Positions 1-7,700 of a stretch of 9,326 nucleotides of DNA are shown piece by piece. Position 1 is the stretch's first letter, and every line of letters starts with the position of its first letter. The notes below the pieces were generated by a model, which saw only the letters and a list, made by a program, of their open reading frames with translations, searched no databases and was not told where the DNA came from. The translations under genes were made by a program, and so were the position numbers. The DNA is from Nitrospira sp. UBA2083 (lineage in GTDB: Bacteria; Nitrospirota; Nitrospiria; Nitrospirales; Nitrospiraceae): the NCBI GenBank assembly GCA_002331625.1, contig DCZN01000050.1, positions 1 through 9,326 of the forward strand. Reading direction: 5' to 3'.

Positions 1-1
1 A

Positions 2-1678
2 GGCCAGACACTCGTCTACGAATGCCGCTATCACGTGGTCCCCTATCACGGAGAGACCGGCGTCCTGTTAGTCTTACAGGACGTCACCGAACATACGGAG
101 TTGGTTCACGAAGCCTCGCAGATCGCGCGGTTTCAATCCGTGCTGGCCCGCATCGGCACGCTGGCCGTGAGTGACGCACCGGCACACGAGTTGATGAGTG
201 AAGCCGTGAAGCACACCGCTGAGGCGCTCAACGTCGAGCTCTCCAAGATTCTGGTCCCGCGCGATGCTGACGATCATCTCGTTGTCGTGGCCGGCGTCGG
301 CATCAAACCGGAGCTCATCGGCAAATTAACCATCGAAGGTGGAACTCACTCACAGGCCGGCTACGCCATTCGCGAGCGGCTGCCGGTCGTCGTGCGTGAC
401 TTACGGAAAGAAACCCGGTTCACTCCGTCAAAACTTTTAACGGAGCATGGCGGGATTGGGGGTATGTGCGTGCCGATGCTGGTCGAGGACCGGGTGTACG
501 GAGCCATGACCGCGCACTCCAAGAGGGTTCGCGACTATACGGTCAAGGAGCTCGAGTTTCTCTGCACGGTCGCCAACACCGTGGCGACCGTACTTGAGCG
601 ACGGCGGCGCACCGACACCCAACGTGATCTCTACCACCGGCTGTTCATGGCTGCGCGGGACGGGATCATGCTGACCGACACGGAGGGTTGCATCCTGGAA
701 TGGAATCCCGCCCTCGAACTGATGACCGGCTGGACCAGCGAAGAAGCCTTGGGACGACGTCCGTCTATTCTAAAGTCCGGAAAACACGGCCAAGAATTCT
801 ACGACCGTCTGTGGCACGCATTACGATCGGGTCTCTCCTTCGTCGATCGGTTTGTGAATCGTCGCAAAGATGGATCTGACTTCTTGGTCTGGGAGAGCGT
901 GAGCCCGGTGAAAGACCGCGACGGCAAGACCCAGTATTACATGGCGATCCTCACGGACTTGACCGAGCGGGAGCAGATGTTGGAAGCGTTACGGCACGCC
1001 GAACAGGTCAAACTGGTCGGACAATTGGCCGGCGGAATCCTGCACGAAGTCCGTAATCCGTTGATCGGCCTTGGAAGCCTCGCAACCCATCTGGCCGATC
1101 AGGAACACTTGCCGCAAGCGGCGAGGGACCGCTGCCGACTGATTGCACGTGAAGCCACCCGGATCGACGAATTGCTGGAGTCTCATTTGGGCCAACTCCG
1201 ACCCCGCCCGTTCGACCTCCAACCCTGCGACCTTCCCTTGCTCATCGATGATATGCTGACCCTGCTCAGACCGAATCTGATCAAGCAGAATGTCCAGGTG
1301 AAAAAGGTGATCGCCGCGGATGTCCCACTGGTGGAGGCCTCTCGCGCCCATCTTCAACAAGTCTGTCTCAACATTACAATGAATGCGATTGATGCCATGC
1401 CCAACGGTGGAGTTCTCACTATCGCGGCACGATCGGAATCCAGGCGAGGCCCCGGCATTCTTCTTGCGTTCGCCGATACCGGCAAGGGGATCCCCCCAGA
1501 CGACCTCAAGCGGATTTTTGAACCCTTCTTCACGAGCGGGAAGGCAAAGGGCGTGGGGCTTGGACTGACGATCACGCACGATATAGTCGAGCGACATGGC
1601 GGGCAGTTGGCCATCTCGAGTCCGCCGGGCAGCGGCGCGATCGTGGAAGTGTGGCTCCCATTGAAATCTGAGATATAA
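2..1678 (+). CDS. Sensor histidine kinase (PAS-GAF-PAS-HisKA-HATPase), 5' partial
   Basis: This is the signal-sensing kinase of a two-component system; it should autophosphorylate on His and pass phosphate to the downstream regulator. The frame is open to the left window edge, so the gene starts outside; the GTG at 35 falls inside what looks like the end of a PAS domain (LLVLQDVTEHTEL) and is not a credible start. Numbering from that GTG: GAF domain about 36-192, a full PAS domain about 200-318 (EWNPALELMTGW; closing ILTDLTERE), HisKA about 328-395 with H-box GGILHEVRNPL (His337), and HATPase about 440-545 with N-box Asn450 (NITMNAIDAMPNGG), G1 box DTGKGIP from Asp481, F-box FEPFFTS and G2 box GVGLGLTI. 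All catalytic motifs are intact. No membrane segment is visible in the part present, so it may be cytosolic or have its membrane anchor upstream. The ligand is not evident. It ends one base before the regulator gene, so the two are almost certainly cotranscribed. Confidence 0.95.
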   Translation, partial: GQTLVYECRYHVVPYHGETGVLLVLQDVTEHTELVHEASQIARFQSVLARIGTLAVSDAPAHELMSEAVKHTAEALNVELSKILVPRDADDHLVVVAGVGIKPELIGKLTIEGGTHSQAGYAIRERLPVVVRDLRKETRFTPSKLLTEHGGIGGMCVPMLVEDRVYGAMTAHSKRVRDYTVKELEFLCTVANTVATVLERRRRTDTQRDLYHRLFMAARDGIMLTDTEGCILEWNPALELMTGWTSEEALGRRPSILKSGKHGQEFYDRLWHALRSGLSFVDRFVNRRKDGSDFLVWESVSPVKDRDGKTQYYMAILTDLTEREQMLEALRHAEQVKLVGQLAGGILHEVRNPLIGLGSLATHLADQEHLPQAARDRCRLIAREATRIDELLESHLGQLRPRPFDLQPCDLPLLIDDMLTLLRPNLIKQNVQVKKVIAADVPLVEASRAHLQQVCLNITMNAIDAMPNGGVLTIAARSESRRGPGILLAFADTGKGIPPDDLKRIFEPFFTSGKAKGVGLGLTITHDIVERHGGQLAISSPPGSGAIVEVWLPLKSEI

Positions 1679-1679
1679 G

Positions 1680-3083
1680 ATGACGTGGCAACTCCTTCTC
1701 GTGGAAGACGAAGCCTCGGTTCGTGAAGCCTTTGCGCTGCGCCTGAGCGATCAGGGCTATCTGGTCCAGACCGCCGGTTCGGGCGAGGAAGCGCTGGGGT
1801 TACTTCGCAGCTCCGAGCCGGACATCCTGGTGCTCGATCTGGTCATGCCGAATCTCTCCGGCTTGGATGTGCTCGCCCGTGTGAAACAAACCTCGCCCAA
1901 CCTGCTGGTGATCTTGGTGACTGCCAGAGGCACGGTGAAAGATGCCGTCGAGGCCACAAAATTGGGCGCGTTTGACTTCGTCGCCAAATCCATCGATATG
2001 GAAGATCTCCAGCATGCCCTCACCAGAGCGACCCAACTGCTCACATTGCAGCGTCAAGTGCATCGACAAAGCGGGCAAGATGTTGAGCGCTATGGACTGG
2101 ACCGCGTGATCGCCCGGAGCCCCACCACGCAGACCTTCATGAATCAGGTCCGTGAGCTGGCGAAGAATGACCGTGTCACCGTCCTACTTCAAGGTGAGAC
2201 CGGCACCGGCAAGCAATATGTCGGCCGTGTCATCCACTACAACAGCACCAGAACCCATAAGCCCTGTATCGAAGTCGATTGTCCTGCCATTCCACGAGAA
2301 CTCTTCGAAAGCGAACTGTTCGGGCATGAGAAAGGGTCATTCACCGGTGCGGCAGCACGTAAGACCGGATTGATCGAGCTCGCGGAGGGAGGCACCCTCA
2401 TGTTCGACGAGATCGGCGACCTGCCGCTCCCGTTGCAAGCCAAGTTGCTGAGAGTCATCGAAGAGCGCACGTTCCGACGCGTGGGTGGCTCGGCAATGAT
2501 CCCGGTCGATGTTCGATTCATGGCAGCCACGAATCGGAACCTGAAAGAAGCGGTTGCCAAGGGTGAGTTTCGAGAAGACCTCTATTTTCGGTTGAATGTC
2601 GTGACCCTCCCAATCCCGCCCCTGCGGGAGCGGCAGGATGACATCCTACCGTTAGCGGAGCAATTCCTGGCTCGGTCAGCCCTTTCACTCAGAAAACCGG
2701 TTCGCCGGTTAGGGGACAGCGCCCAAGCCCTTCTGCGGCAATACCACTTTCCCGGCAATGTACGTGAGTTGAGCAATCTTGTAGAACGGGCGGTACTCTT
2801 CTGTCAGGACGATACTCTTGAAGCTGTGCATTTTCCATCAGATATGCAACGGGTCTCTTCACCGCCGATTGCAGCGATCGACCTTACTGCCTCCACATCC
2901 TCTAACACCCTCGATCCGTCTCAGGTTCACCTCTCGTTTCACTTGGGCGAGTCGCTTGCTGAGCTCGAAGACCGCATCATTACCGCAGTCTTGCAGCGCT
3001 CCGACGGAAACAAATCCCTAGCTGCCAAACACCTCGGTATCACCCGTTGGATGTTGGACAGACGGCGTAAGCCCAACTCCTAA
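1680..3083 (+). CDS. NtrC-family sigma-54-dependent response regulator
   Basis: This is a transcription activator that, once phosphorylated by the preceding kinase, should hydrolyse ATP to open sigma-54 RNA polymerase promoters. The receiver domain covers about 4-118: acidic pair E9/D10, phosphoacceptor D53 (LVLDLVMPN), T81 and K103 (followed by Ser rather than the usual Pro). The AAA+ domain covers about 142-370: Walker A GETGTGK at 172-178, sigma-54 contact loop GSFTGA (a variant of GAFTGA with the Phe-Thr core kept), Walker B TLMFDEIGD, sensor I AATNRN, arginine-finger region FREDLYFRLNV and the VREL motif of the C-subdomain. A Fis-type helix-turn-helix ends the protein (DGNKSLAAKHLGITRW), stopping soon after the recognition helix, so the tail is a little short. 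At 467 residues the length is normal. The ATG lies one base after the kinase stop with no clear Shine-Dalgarno sequence, suggesting translational coupling. A likely target is the sigma-54-type promoter just downstream. Confidence 0.96.
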   Translation: MTWQLLLVEDEASVREAFALRLSDQGYLVQTAGSGEEALGLLRSSEPDILVLDLVMPNLSGLDVLARVKQTSPNLLVILVTARGTVKDAVEATKLGAFDFVAKSIDMEDLQHALTRATQLLTLQRQVHRQSGQDVERYGLDRVIARSPTTQTFMNQVRELAKNDRVTVLLQGETGTGKQYVGRVIHYNSTRTHKPCIEVDCPAIPRELFESELFGHEKGSFTGAAARKTGLIELAEGGTLMFDEIGDLPLPLQAKLLRVIEERTFRRVGGSAMIPVDVRFMAATNRNLKEAVAKGEFREDLYFRLNVVTLPIPPLRERQDDILPLAEQFLARSALSLRKPVRRLGDSAQALLRQYHFPGNVRELSNLVERAVLFCQDDTLEAVHFPSDMQRVSSPPIAAIDLTASTSSNTLDPSQVHLSFHLGESLAELEDRIITAVLQRSDGNKSLAAKHLGITRWMLDRRRKPNS

Positions 3084-3114
3084 GCGAGCACGGACGCACA
3101 GCCGCACAATTACT

Positions 3115-3130
3115 CGTGCACCGATACACG
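3115..3130. promoter_or_regulatory. Possible activator-binding inverted repeat (weak)
   Basis: CGTGCA-ccga-TACACG is a 6-4-6 inverted repeat with one mismatch. It lies about 130 bases upstream of the -24/-12 element, the usual distance for an enhancer site of an NtrC-type activator. Just before it GCAC occurs three times at an 8-base period (3088, 3096, 3104). The match is short and could be chance; no consensus for this regulator is known to me. Confidence 0.2.
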
Positions 3131-3260
3131 TTCACCACATCATGTCCAGCACCCATGCCCAGCCGACTCAGAAACCACTTTGCTTTTCTGCTGAGATACG
3201 ACCCGTTGCCATCCATCCGTTCCTCTCCACGTCAGGATCGCCGATTGCATAGGGTACCTG

Positions 3261-3276
3261 TGGCAGAATTCTGGCC
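3261..3276 (+). promoter_or_regulatory. Putative sigma-54 (-24/-12) promoter
   Basis: TGGCAGAATTCTGGCC compares with the sigma-54 consensus TGGCACGNNNNTTGCW. The -24 block TGGCA is complete, and the essential GG and GC dinucleotides are at the correct separation (3262-3263 and 3274-3275). Mismatches are at the sixth and seventh bases, the second T of TTGC and the last base. Transcription would begin around 3286-3288, about 45 bases before the ATG of the exported-protein gene. The adjoining upstream gene encodes a sigma-54 activator, which strengthens the call. Function is inferred from sequence only. Confidence 0.55.
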
Positions 3277-3331
3277 GAACCGGACGATGAACTGACAAGA
3301 CATCTGTCTACCCCACATTGAAACGGACATC

Positions 3332-5704
3332 ATGCTGTTGCACACCTATACTCTGACGGTTTCTCTCGTCGTTGTCTTGAGTCTTCTCTGTCCTGTTGGT
3401 TCCCATGCTGCACCCGGCCCATCGAAATCCAGCGACAATGGGGGCCGTTTCGTACTGGAATACGTCGAGTCCTTGGCCCACTCTAAGATCGACAAGTGGG
3501 CCGCAGCAGACTTGGGCTGTCTGAGCAGAGGGAAAGGCACTTCCAGAAGTACCGCCCGAGAATTGACACCGGACACAACCCGACGCTGCTGGGACGACAC
3601 CCTGCATGGTCATACCACCATGGTCTCACAGCAGGCTGAATCCGGTGTCTTCAGTGCCACTGGGCGTGGTGTCGGTCTTGGCCTGTTACATGATCGGCAC
3701 CGGGCTACGGAAAATTGGAAGAACTACCCGCCAGCCGTTTTTGTTTCTCCCCCAATCATCCTGAACGGTCATGCTCCAATCCCTCAGACCAGCGTCGTGC
3801 GAATCAGTCCCCAGCAACAATTTGCTCTGTCGAATATTCAGGACGGCTCGCTGGTTTCTGTACAGGGGCAGGCCGTTGACATCAAGATCGTCTATCCAAA
3901 TCCTTTCACGGCCCCCCTCGCCCTCAGGCCGGAAGAGATCTGGTGGGTGAATGGATCTCAGCGCCACTTCGGACCAGTTCGCGAGCTCGTGGCTCGGTTT
4001 ATTGTGGTGACCGGCTTGCGTAAGCTTGGCTTTGCCGCAGATCGTGCCGTCATGAACGAGGTGCTTCCCGGCGTTCCGCTCATCGCAACCACACAGTACG
4101 GTCTTCGGCCAGACAACGGAAGGAAGTTTGACCAGGCCGACTCGACCCCTGCCCTCTTGAAGGGAGAACTCGTCAGAGGGTCGACGCGATGGTGGGAGCG
4201 CGCCGACGCAGAGCCTTTCATGCAGGAGGCCGTAGAACAGGCCGCCCATCTTGCTGCAACAGATCGTGCAGACCTGCTGACTCGCCTGCTGTTGATCGAT
4301 CCCACACACGTGCACGCTCATACCCTGCGAGGCGAAGACGCATATCAGGCGTTCCTGAAGCAAGGCATCACGAAAGGCGGCTTAGCAGCCGATGATGCGG
4401 CGGCCTTGCAGCAAAGCGCCGAACTATACTGGACCATTCAGGCGCAAACTTGGCGACAAGAACTCACCGCCGTAGCAGAAGGCTATGAACCGGCTGCAGA
4501 TGCCCTCTATCGATCCCTAGCCTCGTATGAAGCGTTGGGTCAGCTTCAGCAGGCCACCTGGGAGCAGCGCCGCCGCTTCGGAGTGTTGACCCGATGGAAT
4601 AATGATCCGACCGGCGCGCTCAGCATTCATGAGGCGTTGCTACGCGAAACGGCCCCAGAGACCGCCGAGTACGCAAAAATCTTGACAGAGCTTGCTTGGG
4701 ATCGCATCCAATTTGTGTCGTGGAATCGACGTTACGACCATCCTTGGTTGCAGCAGGCTCAGGCCGAAGCGGAACAGGCGGCCCAGTTACTGCCTCAGCC
4801 GTACGATAAGCTGCCGGCGCACTACGCGCTGGTGGCCGTGGAATCACTGTCGGTGCCACGCAAGCTCGATCACTTTCAGCAACGGATGCGGCAAATCAAT
4901 CAGGACGTCGATCAGATTCCCGGGTTGAAGGGCCTTCAAGGGCAACTGGTCGCAAACGATCTCGTGAAATCGCTGACGCCGGAGACTGCCGCGATCGTCT
5001 TGCCGAGCCCACCGCGTTCGCTCGAAGTGCTCAATGTGGCCGTGCATGCTAATCCGCCTCAGCAAAATATCCTCTGGCAGTGGAATTTCGATCAAGACCA
5101 GCCGGGACACCTCCCCACTGGTTTCACCCAGATGGGTTCGGACGATGGGGCTACGGAGGGCTGGCAGGCCCTGGTAGATCGGGATGGGACAGACGAGCTG
5201 AATAGAATAGTCCAGGCTGCTACCTGCCGGACACCAGAGTGCGTGCGGCTCCTCGTCGCAGAGGGAGTCAGAACCACTTACCCTGATGTGACGGTTCAGG
5301 TGCGTGCTCCCCATTCGATTGAGCGGAGCGAACTCGGCATCGCCATCGCCGTCATAGACCGAAACAATTATTACGCCATTACACTGCAACCCACGAGCGG
5401 CCAGGTCACGACACGACGCGTCACGAACGGCGAAGGCACCGTGTTGGGGCAAGTCACGACTCGACTGGCACCCAAAGCCTGGCATTCGATACGTGTGCAA
5501 CGCATTAATTTTCTTCACGTGGATAAGGGCCTTCTCGCCGTGTACATAGACGGTGCCCAGGTCGCAGCCGTCGATGACGCCGTCCTTCCGCAAGACGGTC
5601 ACGTGGGGCTCCTCGCGCGAGGTCCAGGAGAGGCGCAATTTGACAAGTTCCACGTCCTCGATCTGGTCTCGAATCGAACATTTTCGAGACCGGCCGCTTA
5701 CTGA
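3332..5704 (+). CDS. Exported TPR-like protein with C-terminal lectin/glucanase-like domain
   Basis: I do not recognise the full-length protein. Residues 1-26 look like a Sec signal peptide: hydrophobic core LTVSLVVVLSLL and a likely signal peptidase I site after SHA (24-26). Cys20 is not in a good lipobox, so a lipoprotein is unlikely. Residues about 38-270 form an unrecognised region with two cysteines near its start (DLGCLSR, RRCWDDT). Residues about 275-560 are rich in Ala, Gln, Glu and Leu and predicted helical, resembling degenerate TPR or solenoid repeats. From about 580 (WQWNFD) to 777 the chain is beta-rich with the pattern of concanavalin A-like lectin/glucanase or DUF1080 (3-keto-disaccharide hydrolase-like) domains: DVTVQVRAP, GIAIAVIDRNNYYAI, AWHSIRVQ, LLAVYIDG, GHVGLLARG, FDKFHVLDL. 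This suggests carbohydrate or surface-polymer binding outside the cytoplasmic membrane; I cannot identify catalytic residues. The ribosome binding site is weak (CGGA five bases before ATG). A probable sigma-54 promoter precedes it, so expression is likely signal-dependent. Confidence 0.85.
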   Translation: MLLHTYTLTVSLVVVLSLLCPVGSHAAPGPSKSSDNGGRFVLEYVESLAHSKIDKWAAADLGCLSRGKGTSRSTARELTPDTTRRCWDDTLHGHTTMVSQQAESGVFSATGRGVGLGLLHDRHRATENWKNYPPAVFVSPPIILNGHAPIPQTSVVRISPQQQFALSNIQDGSLVSVQGQAVDIKIVYPNPFTAPLALRPEEIWWVNGSQRHFGPVRELVARFIVVTGLRKLGFAADRAVMNEVLPGVPLIATTQYGLRPDNGRKFDQADSTPALLKGELVRGSTRWWERADAEPFMQEAVEQAAHLAATDRADLLTRLLLIDPTHVHAHTLRGEDAYQAFLKQGITKGGLAADDAAALQQSAELYWTIQAQTWRQELTAVAEGYEPAADALYRSLASYEALGQLQQATWEQRRRFGVLTRWNNDPTGALSIHEALLRETAPETAEYAKILTELAWDRIQFVSWNRRYDHPWLQQAQAEAEQAAQLLPQPYDKLPAHYALVAVESLSVPRKLDHFQQRMRQINQDVDQIPGLKGLQGQLVANDLVKSLTPETAAIVLPSPPRSLEVLNVAVHANPPQQNILWQWNFDQDQPGHLPTGFTQMGSDDGATEGWQALVDRDGTDELNRIVQAATCRTPECVRLLVAEGVRTTYPDVTVQVRAPHSIERSELGIAIAVIDRNNYYAITLQPTSGQVTTRRVTNGEGTVLGQVTTRLAPKAWHSIRVQRINFLHVDKGLLAVYIDGAQVAAVDDAVLPQDGHVGLLARGPGEAQFDKFHVLDLVSNRTFSRPAAY

Positions 5705-5844
5705 GCAGGCTGAGACCGATTGAAGCAGTGTTCGTCCGTACGAGAGGATCATAGGAGCCTCATCCGTAGAGTTGTTTGTGCTGGATTTGCGTGTGAGATG
5801 ATGAGAAGGGGTCTGATTGCCAGGTGCTGAGTTCATCGTCGAAG

Positions 5845-5851
5845 AAGGGAG
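5845..5851 (+). promoter_or_regulatory. Ribosome binding site of the methyltransferase gene
   Basis: AAGGGAG lies six bases before the ATG at 5858. It is one of the two best Shine-Dalgarno sequences in the window and fixes that start. The 153-base gap before the ATG argues for an independent transcript, though I see no convincing -35/-10 pair. Confidence 0.7.
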
Positions 5852-5857
5852 CAGATC

Positions 5858-6514
5858 ATGAGTCAGGATCGTCAGGCAGCCACCTTTTTCAATAGCTTTG
5901 CTGAGACTTTCGACACTATCTACGATCAAAAGCGCAATCCCTTTATGCGATGGATCGACGGCAAGTTTCGGAGCGACATGTTCCGCCGCTATGCTCTCAC
6001 GTTTGAAAAACTGCAGCCGATGACCGGCCAGACCGTCTTGGATGTGGGCTGTGGCTCGGGACCGTATATTCTTGAATCTTTTAGGCGTGGCGCGGAGCGG
6101 GTGACAGGCCTGGATCCGGCCCCCAATATGCTCGCCCTTGTACGCCAACGGCTGGCTCAGGCCAATGTTGCTGAGAACCGCTGTACGTTGATTGAGGGCT
6201 TATTCCCGGGGACACCGGTGGAGCCCCACGACTATGCGATTGTGATGGGCGTGATGGATTATGTCGAGGACGCCTCGACCTTTCTGAAAGCCCTGCGGCC
6301 CGTGATCCGGTGTCTGGCCGTGTTGTCTTTTCCGAGTACCCATTGGTTCCGAACACCCTTTCGAAAAGTGCGGTACAACCTGAGAAACTGTCCGGTGTAC
6401 TTCTACGACGACGCTCGCATTCAAACCCTATGTAAAGGGGCTGGCTTTAGTGAAGTCCGGATCCAGAAAATTCCAGGGGCCGGCATGGACTATCATGTGA
6501 GTCTCCGGCCCTGA
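5858..6514 (+). CDS. Class I SAM-dependent methyltransferase
   Basis: This enzyme should transfer a methyl group from S-adenosylmethionine to an unknown acceptor. The 218-residue length is that of a minimal Rossmann-fold methyltransferase. Motif I is VLDVGCGSG at 60-68, which forms the SAM-binding glycine loop; the acidic residue after strand beta-2 is Asp86 (VTGLDPAPNM); the beta-4 region is YAIVMGVMDYVED, followed by FLKALRPV. The N-terminal segment (AATFFNSFAETFDTIYD) resembles the cap helix that opens many UbiG/BioC/UbiE-like methyltransferases. The C-terminal part (FYDDARIQTLCKGAGFSEVRI) is also typical of that group, whose members often use the segment for substrate contact. No membrane segment or signal peptide is seen. 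It has no evident functional link to its neighbours, and the substrate cannot be read from sequence. Confidence 0.9.
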   Translation: MSQDRQAATFFNSFAETFDTIYDQKRNPFMRWIDGKFRSDMFRRYALTFEKLQPMTGQTVLDVGCGSGPYILESFRRGAERVTGLDPAPNMLALVRQRLAQANVAENRCTLIEGLFPGTPVEPHDYAIVMGVMDYVEDASTFLKALRPVIRCLAVLSFPSTHWFRTPFRKVRYNLRNCPVYFYDDARIQTLCKGAGFSEVRIQKIPGAGMDYHVSLRP

Positions 6515-6619
6515 GGGCTCATTCTCTTGATAGGCACAATTGAACCGATCTACTCAGAACTCAACGGTAAGACTGAGCCGATTGGGCTGATACCAACATC
6601 AAACAAGTAGACCTTCTCC

Positions 6620-7417
6620 ATGAAGCACCTTCGCGCGCTTGAAGATCAAAGTGTGTATATCCTTCGCGAAGCCTATAAGCATTTCGACGACCTGGCAATG
6701 CTCTGGTCCATGGGGAAAGACTCCACAGTGTTGCTGTGGCTGGCAAGAAAGGCCTTCTTTGGACATGTGCCGTTTCCGTTGGTGCACATCGATACCGGCT
6801 ATGAGATGCCTGAACTGATCGAGTATCGCGATCGGCTCTGCCGAGAATGGCGCCTCGATCTGGTCGTGGGGCAAAATACGGAGGCCCTGGCGGCCGGCAT
6901 GGGACCCGAGCGAGGACGTGTGACCTGCTGCACGGCCATGAAGATCGAGGCCCTCAAGCAGACCATCGCCAAACACAAATGGACTGCCATCATTCTCGGC
7001 ATTCGCGCCGATGAGGAAGGCACTCGCGCAAAAGAACGGTACTTTTCGTTGCGCGACAAGCATGGCGAGTGGGATTTTCGGGACCAGCCGCCGGAGCTGT
7101 GGGACCAATTCAACACGACGTTCCCTGCGGGATCCCATATCCGTGTCCATCCTCTACTGGATTGGACCGAACTGAATATCTGGGAATACCTGGAGCTTGA
7201 ACGAGTCCCACTCCCCACGCTCTATTTCGATCAAGGCAACGGCATGCGGTATCGAAGCCTGGGGTGCGTGCCTTGCACTGGCACGGTTTCATCCTGTGCC
7301 TCATCCATTCCTCAAATCATTTCTGAGCTCCGCGTGACAACGATTGCGGAGCGGAGCGGTCGTGCTCAAGATGAAGGACGCGGAATGGAGACGCTGCGTA
7401 AGCTGGGCCATATGTAG
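6620..7417 (+). CDS. CysD / PAPS-reductase-family enzyme with CC...CxxC cysteines
   Basis: This is a cytosolic enzyme of the adenine nucleotide alpha-hydrolase fold that should act on APS, PAPS or ATP plus sulfate in sulfur assimilation. The closest match in memory is CysD, sulfate adenylyltransferase subunit 2: the N-terminal [18 protein letters not shown]-loop SMGKDS (30-35), [57 protein letters not shown] and IWEYLELE all align with E. coli CysD. At 265 residues it is shorter than that protein (about 302), lacking the insertion before the LGC motif. Unlike E. coli CysD it has Cys103-Cys104 and Cys216-x-x-Cys219, plus Cys226. CC...CxxC is the [4Fe-4S] ligand pattern of APS reductases, so a reductase or cluster-bearing role is possible. 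No CysN GTPase gene is beside it. The ATG has no clear Shine-Dalgarno sequence but is supported by the conserved N-terminus. Family membership is firm; the exact reaction is not. Confidence 0.85.
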   Translation: MKHLRALEDQSVYILREAYKHFDDLAMLWSMGKDSTVLLWLARKAFFGHVPFPLVHIDTGYEMPELIEYRDRLCREWRLDLVVGQNTEALAAGMGPERGRVTCCTAMKIEALKQTIAKHKWTAIILGIRADEEGTRAKERYFSLRDKHGEWDFRDQPPELWDQFNTTFPAGSHIRVHPLLDWTELNIWEYLELERVPLPTLYFDQGNGMRYRSLGCVPCTGTVSSCASSIPQIISELRVTTIAERSGRAQDEGRGMETLRKLGHM

Positions 7418-7513
7418 GCCTGGCGTTCGGGCAACAGTCCAACATCTCCAGACTTGTGTGCCAGCAATATCTGCGCCATCAGAATTTCTACCGCGCATTA
7501 TCGCCTTCCTGAT

Positions 7514-7531
7514 CCGTGCGCAGACGCACGG
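7514..7531 (+). other. GC-rich hairpin downstream of the CysD-like gene
   Basis: CCGTGCG-CAGA-CGCACGG is a perfect 7-base-pair stem with a 4-base loop, 97 bases after the stop of the CysD-like gene. A smaller hairpin GTGC-GCCC-GCAC follows at about 7536-7547. No T tract follows, so this is not a standard intrinsic terminator; it may stabilise the 3' end or be part of the transporter leader. Confidence 0.35.
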
Positions 7532-7562
7532 GTATGTGCGCCCGCACTCATTATCTTGAAAG

Positions 7563-7596
7563 CCTGACCGTCAGGACCTGAGTCTAGCCTGAGTCT
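7563..7596 (+). promoter_or_regulatory. Palindrome plus CCTGA repeats upstream of the SulP gene
   Basis: CCTGAC-c-GTCAGG (7563-7575) is a 13-base palindrome. It is followed by two copies of CCTGAGTCT (7577-7585 and 7588-7596) spaced 11 bases apart, about one helical turn. The cluster lies about 105-140 bases before the preferred transporter start and could be an operator. It sits beside TTGAAA at 7556-7561, a possible -35 box with no good -10 partner. The regulator is unknown. Confidence 0.3.
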
Positions 7597-7688
7597 TTTA
7601 TCATTTTCCGTTTAACCCTGCCGTGTTGAGTCACAAGACCACAGCCAGGATGCGCGGCCTCTTTCTTGCTGTCCATTTCATGTGTAAG

Positions 7689-7693
7689 AGGAG
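7689..7693 (+). promoter_or_regulatory. Ribosome binding site deciding a TTG start for SulP
   Basis: AGGAG lies seven bases before the TTG at 7701, an ideal spacing. The in-frame alternatives GTG 7623, ATG 7650, ATG 7680 and ATG 7785 lack a comparable site. This supports TTG as the start codon. Confidence 0.65.
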
Positions 7694-7700
7694 AGCACCC

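Noticed and set aside
35..37. GTG as the start of the kinase gene
   Set aside because: The frame is open to the window edge and the residues around it belong to a PAS-like domain end, so the gene begins upstream of the window.
812..827. TGGCACG resembling the -24 half of a sigma-54 promoter
   Set aside because: There is no GC at the -12 position and it lies inside the kinase coding sequence.
989..1597. A 202-codon minus-strand frame opposite the kinase catalytic region
   Set aside because: It is antisense to highly conserved HisKA/HATPase motifs and its translation resembles no protein family.
3167..3194. CTCAG/CTGAG pair with a T-rich loop as a terminator of the regulator gene
   Set aside because: The stem is only five base pairs, the T run is in the loop and not after the stem, so it does not fit an intrinsic terminator.
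3388..3393. Lipobox at Cys20 of the exported protein
   Set aside because: The residue before Cys is Leu rather than Gly, Ala or Ser, whereas a good signal peptidase I site (SHA) follows at 24-26.
4844..6148. A 434-codon open frame on the minus strand across the end of the exported-protein gene, the gap and the start of the methyltransferase gene
   Set aside because: It lies opposite well-supported genes, shows no recognisable domain and has the uneven composition of an antisense shadow frame.
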